Part shown: positions 59,702 to 64,000 of the stretch, piece by piece
Position numbering within the stretch: position 1 is the stretch's first letter
How the letters are laid out: every line of letters begins with the position of its first letter
DNA from: RYN-230 sp963834515
GTDB taxonomy: Bacteria > Actinomycetota > Actinomycetes > Streptosporangiales > Streptosporangiaceae
Assembly: GCA_963834515.1 (NCBI GenBank)
Contig: CAWICB010000009.1
Location: forward strand, 186,001 to 250,000
Direction: 5' to 3'
Length of the DNA: 64,000 bases
Program-made: the position numbers and the translations under genes
Notes under the pieces: generated by a model
The model's database searches: none
What the model saw: only the letters and a program-made list of their open reading frames with translations
Told to the model about the DNA's origin: nothing

Positions 59702-60992
59702 TTAGGCCATCGCCCGGTCCGCAGTGTCAGCCGTGCTCTCCCAGTCGGGGCGCAGTGGCATGGCTGCCTGGCCGTCCGCGCCCAGCTTGACCCCCAGGAT
59801 CTGGTGCAGCTGGACCACGTTGCGCTCGAAACCGAGCCGGGAGCCGGCCATGTAGAGCCGCCACACCCGGGCGGTGCCCTCACCCACCTCGGCCACCGCC
59901 TCGTCCCAGCGCGCGTCCAGGTTGGCGCACCAGCCGGCCAGGGTCAGCGCGTAGTGCTCGCGCAGGTTCTCCTCATGCCGGACCTCGAAGCCGGTGTCGT
60001 TCATCATCGACAGCAGGAAACCCGGCCCCTCCAGCTCCCCGTCCGGGAACACGTACCGGTTGATGAACCCGCCCGCCACCCGGGCCGGGCCGGTGTTGTC
60101 CGGCCGGGTGATGCAGTGGTTGAGCATCCGCCCTTCCGGCCGCAGCTTGCCGTGCAGGAACCCGAAGTAGCCGGGCAACTGGGCCTTGCCGATGTGCTCG
60201 GTGAGCCCGATCGAGCTGACCGCGTCGAAATCGCCCTCGGTCACGTCCCGGTAGTCGAGATGCCGCACCTCGGCCAGCCCGGCCAGCCCCTGGTCCTCGA
60301 TGGCCTGCTGGGCCCAGGCCGCCTGCTGCGCGGACAGCGTCACGCCGAGCGCCTTGACCCCGTACTCCCGGGCCGCGTGCCGCACCATGCCGCCCCAGCC
60401 GCAGCCGACGTCGAGCAGCCGCATCCCGGACTGCAGGCCCAGCTTCCTGGCCACCAGGTCGTGCTTGTGCGCCTGCGCCTCTTCCAGTGACGCGTCGGGC
60501 CGCGGGAAACAGGCACAGGTGTAGGCCATGGACGGCCCGAGCACCCACTCGTAGAACGTGTTGGACACGTCGTAGTGGTGCGAGATCGCCGAGGCGTCCC
60601 GGTGCCTGGAGTGCCGCTTGCCCGGCCAGCCAGCGGCGGTTGACCCGGACTTCCTGCGGGGGTGGCGGGATCCGCGGCAGCAGCCGCCTGGCCCCGCCCA
60701 GCTCACGGAGCAGCCGGACCTTGTCGGCGGTGGACAGGGTCGCCTCCTGGGCCTGGATCATCCGCCGCAGCGCGGTGTACATGTCGCCCTCGACATCCAG
60801 ATGCCCGGACACGTAGGCCCGGGCCAGCCCTAGCGTGCCAGGTGCCTGGGCCACGTAGGAAACGGCCACCGGGGACCGGACGGTGATCCGGACCGGGGCC
60901 CCCGGGGTGCCCGCCCTGCTCCCGTCGTAGGCCCGGAACTCCACCGGGGCATCCGGCCCCGCGATCCGCTGGAAGACGTCGGCCAGCGCCAT
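59702..60992 (-). CDS. cyclopropane-fatty-acid-synthase family methyltransferase (10-methyl fatty acid type), apparent frameshift
   Basis: A SAM-dependent methyltransferase acting on unsaturated phospholipid acyl chains. From ATG 60992 the frame encodes the N-terminal domain (SYVAQAPGTLGLARAYVSGH, LDVEGDMYTALRRMI). The catalytic half is in another frame: ISHHYDVSNTFYEWVLG, MAYTCACFP, SAM loop LLDVGCGWGGMVRHAA, and the C-terminal GVKLGADGQAAMPLRP. Removing one G at about 60622 joins RRWLAG to KRHSRHRDASAI and gives 429 residues. The upstream FAD oxidoreductase gene suggests the product is a 10-methyl branched fatty acid (tuberculostearate class, BfaB/TmsB-like) rather than a cyclopropane. Confidence 0.9.
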
Positions 60993-61016
60993 ATCTGCTA
61001 TCCCTTCCCTGCTGCC

Positions 61017-62411
61017 TTACTGCCCGCGTACGCACTTCTCGTACAGCCCGGCCAGCCTCCTGCCCGCGTCGTACCGGCTCTTAAGCGCCGCGTAGGCGGA
61101 CCCGTTGTACGTGGCCCAGAACTGCTCCTGGCTGTAGAACGACGTCGAGTACAGGCCCTTGGACCCGCTCAGGGCGGCCACCTTGTCCTCGATGAGCCGG
61201 TTGTAATAGCCGTCCTCGCGGCCCGGCGGCAGCGCGACCATGCCCCAGAAGCCGAAGTTCACGTACACCTCACCGGGGGCCAGCGGGTACAGCGGCCAGC
61301 CGGTGGCGCTGCGCAGCCGCAGCGGGCACAGCCACACCGGGGTCATGCCCACGTCCGCGGCGAAGAAGCGGAGGAACTCGGCGCCCCGGCCGACCGGGAT
61401 CTCGACGTCCTGGATGACCGACTCCCGGGGCGCCTGCCGGCGGCCCTCGGTCAGGGCGGCGGACAGGCCGTGCCGCCGGTCGAAAGCGACCAGCGACCGG
61501 TACACGTCCGACCGGCGGTACCGGCGCGGCCACAGCCGGCGGAGCACCGGGTTCTGCACCCCGAACGGCCGGGAGCACCAGAACCAGTCGGTGTCCCAGC
61601 GCCACAGGTAGTCGCGGATGGTGAGGAAGTCCTCCCGCGGCCCGCGCAGCGACTGGTAGAAGACCTGGCTGCCGGTGTAGTCGCTGTGCCACGGCGCCAC
61701 CTCGCTGAACGCCCCGACCGTGAGGTACAGCTCGGTCAGGCTGAACATCACCCCGTCCACGAAGTCGGCCTGGTGCCCCTGGTAGCTGCCGTCGGCGGCG
61801 ATCTGCGCGATGGCCGCCAGGCATGATTCCGGGTCACCGAACCGGAAGTGCCGCACGTGCACGAACGGCTGCACCGGCTTCAGCTCGATGGTCAGCGACA
61901 GCGTGTAGCCCAGCGTGCCGTAGGAGTTGGGGAAGCCGCGGAACAGATCGGCGTGCTCGTTGTCCGCGGTGGCCGTGACCACCTGGCCGTCCCCGGTGAG
62001 GATCTCCATGGCCAGCACCGACTCGTGCGGCAGGCCGTTGCGCAGCGACGTTGACTCGATGCCCAGCCCGGACACCGCCCCGCCCAGCGTGATCGTCTTG
62101 AGCTGTGGCACCACCAGCGGCATCAGGCCGTGCCGCAGCGTGGCATCGGCCAGGTCCTCGTACGTGGTCATGCCGCCCACCATGGCCGTCCTGGTGTCCG
62201 GGTCCACGCAGATCACGCTGCCGAAGGCGGACACGTCCAGCCCGGCCGACGGACCGGCCTCGCGGAACCGGAACAGGTTCGAGGTGCGCTTGGCCAGCCG
62301 GACCGAGGTCCCGGGGGGAATCGCCGCGTAGGCCTGCTGGAGGCTGGCCACCGCCGCGGCATGCGCCTGCCGCGCGGCAGGCTGCCGCTCCGTTGCGCCC
62401 AGCTGAGTCAC
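61017..62411 (-). CDS. FAD-binding oxidoreductase, probable methylene-fatty-acid reductase
   Basis: A 464-residue PCMH-type FAD protein: GSVICVDPDTRTAMVGGMTT, TLGGAVSGLGIESTSLRNGL and EILTGDGQVVTATADNEHAD form the flavin domain. The C-terminal part resembles DHCR24-like reductases (YTGSQVFYQSLRGPREDFLT). Actinobacterial homologues reduce the 10-methylene intermediate to the 10-methyl fatty acid (BfaA/TmsA). GTG 62411 has GGGAGGG upstream. It lies 24 bp upstream of the methyltransferase gene on the same strand. The 230 bp before it contain no gene. Confidence 0.85.
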   Translation of the reverse strand: MTQLGATERQPAARQAHAAAVASLQQAYAAIPPGTSVRLAKRTSNLFRFREAGPSAGLDVSAFGSVICVDPDTRTAMVGGMTTYEDLADATLRHGLMPLVVPQLKTITLGGAVSGLGIESTSLRNGLPHESVLAMEILTGDGQVVTATADNEHADLFRGFPNSYGTLGYTLSLTIELKPVQPFVHVRHFRFGDPESCLAAIAQIAADGSYQGHQADFVDGVMFSLTELYLTVGAFSEVAPWHSDYTGSQVFYQSLRGPREDFLTIRDYLWRWDTDWFWCSRPFGVQNPVLRRLWPRRYRRSDVYRSLVAFDRRHGLSAALTEGRRQAPRESVIQDVEIPVGRGAEFLRFFAADVGMTPVWLCPLRLRSATGWPLYPLAPGEVYVNFGFWGMVALPPGREDGYYNRLIEDKVAALSGSKGLYSTSFYSQEQFWATYNGSAYAALKSRYDAGRRLAGLYEKCVRGQ

Positions 62412-62641
62412 TGCGCCCTCCCGTTCGCTGCTGGCCAGGTCGGCCCTGGGGAAGAGGATGATCGCCCCAGCCCCATCCGGGCAAGTTCCGGCCCGGGCCG
62501 ACGAGCGGCCACGGAAGTTTACCGGAGAGTAGATCCCGGTTTGCCCGCTGATGTACCCAGGCCGTGCCGATCTGGAAACCCGCAGGCCGCCCAGCCCAGC
62601 CGACCTGGGCCCGTCCGCTGCCGGATCGGCGCCGGGTGCGC

Positions 62642-63919
62642 TCAGTCTTCCGCATGACGGCCGGCCGCCCGTCGCTTGCCGCCGGCCCGGCGCGGCCGGG
62701 TGGGGGTGGGACGGCCTGGAACGGGCTCGCCCGGCGGCCCGGGGGCGGCCCGCGTGACCGCGTAGCTGTCCGCCACCTGCTCCGGCGTCATCGGCAGCCG
62801 CGCCTCGGACGGCGGCACGCCCGCATCGAGGATGTCCCGCAGCAGGCGGGCCAGCGAGTAGCCGGGATCGGCGGCGAGCGCGCGGTCGATGGCGATATTG
62901 GCCAGCGCCCCCTCGCCGGACTGCCAGGCGGTGAACGCGAGCAGCGACGCGGGTGCGGCCAGGTAGGCCGGCCGGGCCCGGCGGACCACATCGGACCACA
63001 GCCGGAGGTGGGCGTCGCGGTATACGGGGTCCATCCGGGCCCAGGCGTCATCCCGGACCGGCAGGTGGGCCAGCGCCACCGATAGCCAGGCCACCGGATC
63101 GTCTCCAGTGACCGGCTGGCCGGCCCGGTAGCTGGCGATCGCGTCCTGCACGGCCCGCCGCCCGGCGTCGGCGAACAGCCTGGTCACCGGGTCCACGCCG
63201 CCGCCGGCACCCAGCTTGATCAGCCTGGCCGCGCGGGACCGGGCCCGGGCGGTGGCCTGCTCCATGGCCCGGGCGGCGGCGCCGGTGACCGGGGCCAGGG
63301 TGCCCGCCAGCGCCGCCCGGTCGGGCCAGGCGACCAGGCCGGCCACGGTCATGGCCGCGGCCGCCGGGCTGGCCTGGATGTCGAACCGTACCCCGTCGGG
63401 CGGGCAGCACTGCGGGTTGGCGCACAGGTAGGACCAGTAGCGGCTGGCCTCGACCCGCATCAGCTCGTGCAGCCGCAGGCCGCGATCGCGCACCGCAGCC
63501 GCGAGCGCGTCGGCCACCGGGGTGACCAGCGCGCCTGGGCCGTAGCCGATGCCGATCACGCTGCTCAGCGCACGCTGCTCGAGTACCGCGGCGGCGTGCG
63601 TGGCGATGCCGGCCGCGGTCGCGGCATCTGGCGGGTCGGGCAGGTCATAGCGGAACGCGAGCTCGATCCGCTGCGCTCCCCCGGCGGCACGGCCCCCCCG
63701 GGCCTCGCGGGATGGCTGGCCCGGCGGGGGCCCGCCTCGGGTGCGCCTCCCCTCGGCCGCCACTGGCCCGGTGCCCACCACCACCAGGCTGTCGGTGGGA
63801 TGGAAGCCGAGCAGGTGCGGCACGACGGCGAGGATGTCGCCGGGTGAGCTGACGCGGACCCGGGGCGGCCGGGAGAACACACCGCGGCCGGGGTCGGGGT
63901 CGGAAGGGATGTTATTCAT
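62642..63919 (-). CDS. DUF4192 domain protein
   Basis: A 425-residue protein with the DUF4192 opening VRVSSPGDILAVVPHLLGFH and PTDSLVVVGTG, then a Pro/Arg-rich insert (about 55-90) and the conserved VEASRYWSYLCANPQCCPPD. The C-terminal third has the ASLLAFTAWQSGEGALANIA helix-rich tail. The domain is actinobacterial and of unknown function. ATG 63919 is the only Met at the conserved N terminus. The remaining 81 bases up to the right edge hold no recognisable gene. Confidence 0.85.
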   Translation of the reverse strand: MNNIPSDPDPGRGVFSRPPRVRVSSPGDILAVVPHLLGFHPTDSLVVVGTGPVAAEGRRTRGGPPPGQPSREARGGRAAGGAQRIELAFRYDLPDPPDAATAAGIATHAAAVLEQRALSSVIGIGYGPGALVTPVADALAAAVRDRGLRLHELMRVEASRYWSYLCANPQCCPPDGVRFDIQASPAAAAMTVAGLVAWPDRAALAGTLAPVTGAAARAMEQATARARSRAARLIKLGAGGGVDPVTRLFADAGRRAVQDAIASYRAGQPVTGDDPVAWLSVALAHLPVRDDAWARMDPVYRDAHLRLWSDVVRRARPAYLAAPASLLAFTAWQSGEGALANIAIDRALAADPGYSLARLLRDILDAGVPPSEARLPMTPEQVADSYAVTRAAPGPPGEPVPGRPTPTRPRRAGGKRRAAGRHAED

Positions 63920-64000
63920 GCCGTTACCGTCGCCCGGCCGAACGGCGAGGGCCAGCCTGGAATTACGTTCTGTGGATAAATGCCCAGCACGCGGTAATGG

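Noticed and set aside
4970..60630. Programmed frameshifting as the cause of the six frame breaks
   Set aside because: There are no slippery heptamers with downstream structure that I can see. The shifts are in both directions and hit unrelated housekeeping genes.

Overview
The window is from the chromosome of a very GC-rich actinobacterium. The evidence is GC-saturated third codon positions, frequent GTG starts, long antisense open frames, and the gene order rimP-nusA-ylxR-infB-rbfA-nrnA-truB-ribF-rpsO-pnp-M16 peptidase-dapB plus dxr-rseP-ispG, all on the minus strand as in mycobacteria and streptomycetes. The DUF5753 regulator, DUF6325, DUF4439, DUF4192 and DUF4081-GNAT proteins are also actinobacterial. 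A Streptosporangiales-like lineage is my guess. I saw no rRNA, tRNA, CRISPR array, transposase or phage gene.

Layout. Positions 1-19350 are mixed metabolism: malQ (cut by the left edge), a membrane protein, a penicillin-acylase-like hydrolase, an amidase, a NERD protein, ilvD, menA, a 23-residue Arg-rich peptide, a DUF6325 protein, an SPFH/NfeD pair, an O-methyltransferase, an acyl-CoA ligase, a Kelch/PQQ-propeller lipoprotein, YccF and DUF2277 proteins. Positions 19490-35314 hold the conserved translation and RNA-processing block, with a DAHP synthase and a divergent DUF779 gene inserted. Positions 35523-40129 hold two ferritin-like DUF4439 proteins, a DUF5753 regulator with its small partner, and helD.

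Positions 40394-46051 are the most interesting part. Four overlapping genes encode an ABC ATPase fused to a GAF/histidine-kinase module, an OmpR-type response regulator, a XylF-like binding lipoprotein and an XylH-like permease, so a sugar importer and its two-component system form one unit. After proA, an unknown protein, a DUF4081-GNAT protein and a secreted tripeptidyl-peptidase-like hydrolase comes a second sugar ABC operon (51360-54490) with a divergent DeoR regulator. Then follow ispG, rseP and dxr (55800-59440), a methyltransferase/FAD-oxidoreductase pair resembling the 10-methyl fatty-acid (tuberculostearate) enzymes, and a DUF4192 protein.

Two features cut across the window. (1) A dispersed GC-rich repeat built on a G6-NCGN-C6 hairpin, sometimes with a GCCTGCGGC palindrome, occurs at eight or more places. 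It lies in gaps, in frame inside malQ, at the truB N terminus, and as a three-unit array before dxr. (2) Six genes carry apparent single-base frameshifts (acylase, O-methyltransferase, nrnA, ABC-kinase fusion, proA, methyltransferase). In every case correcting one base gives a full-length family member, which points to assembly indels or very recent lesions.
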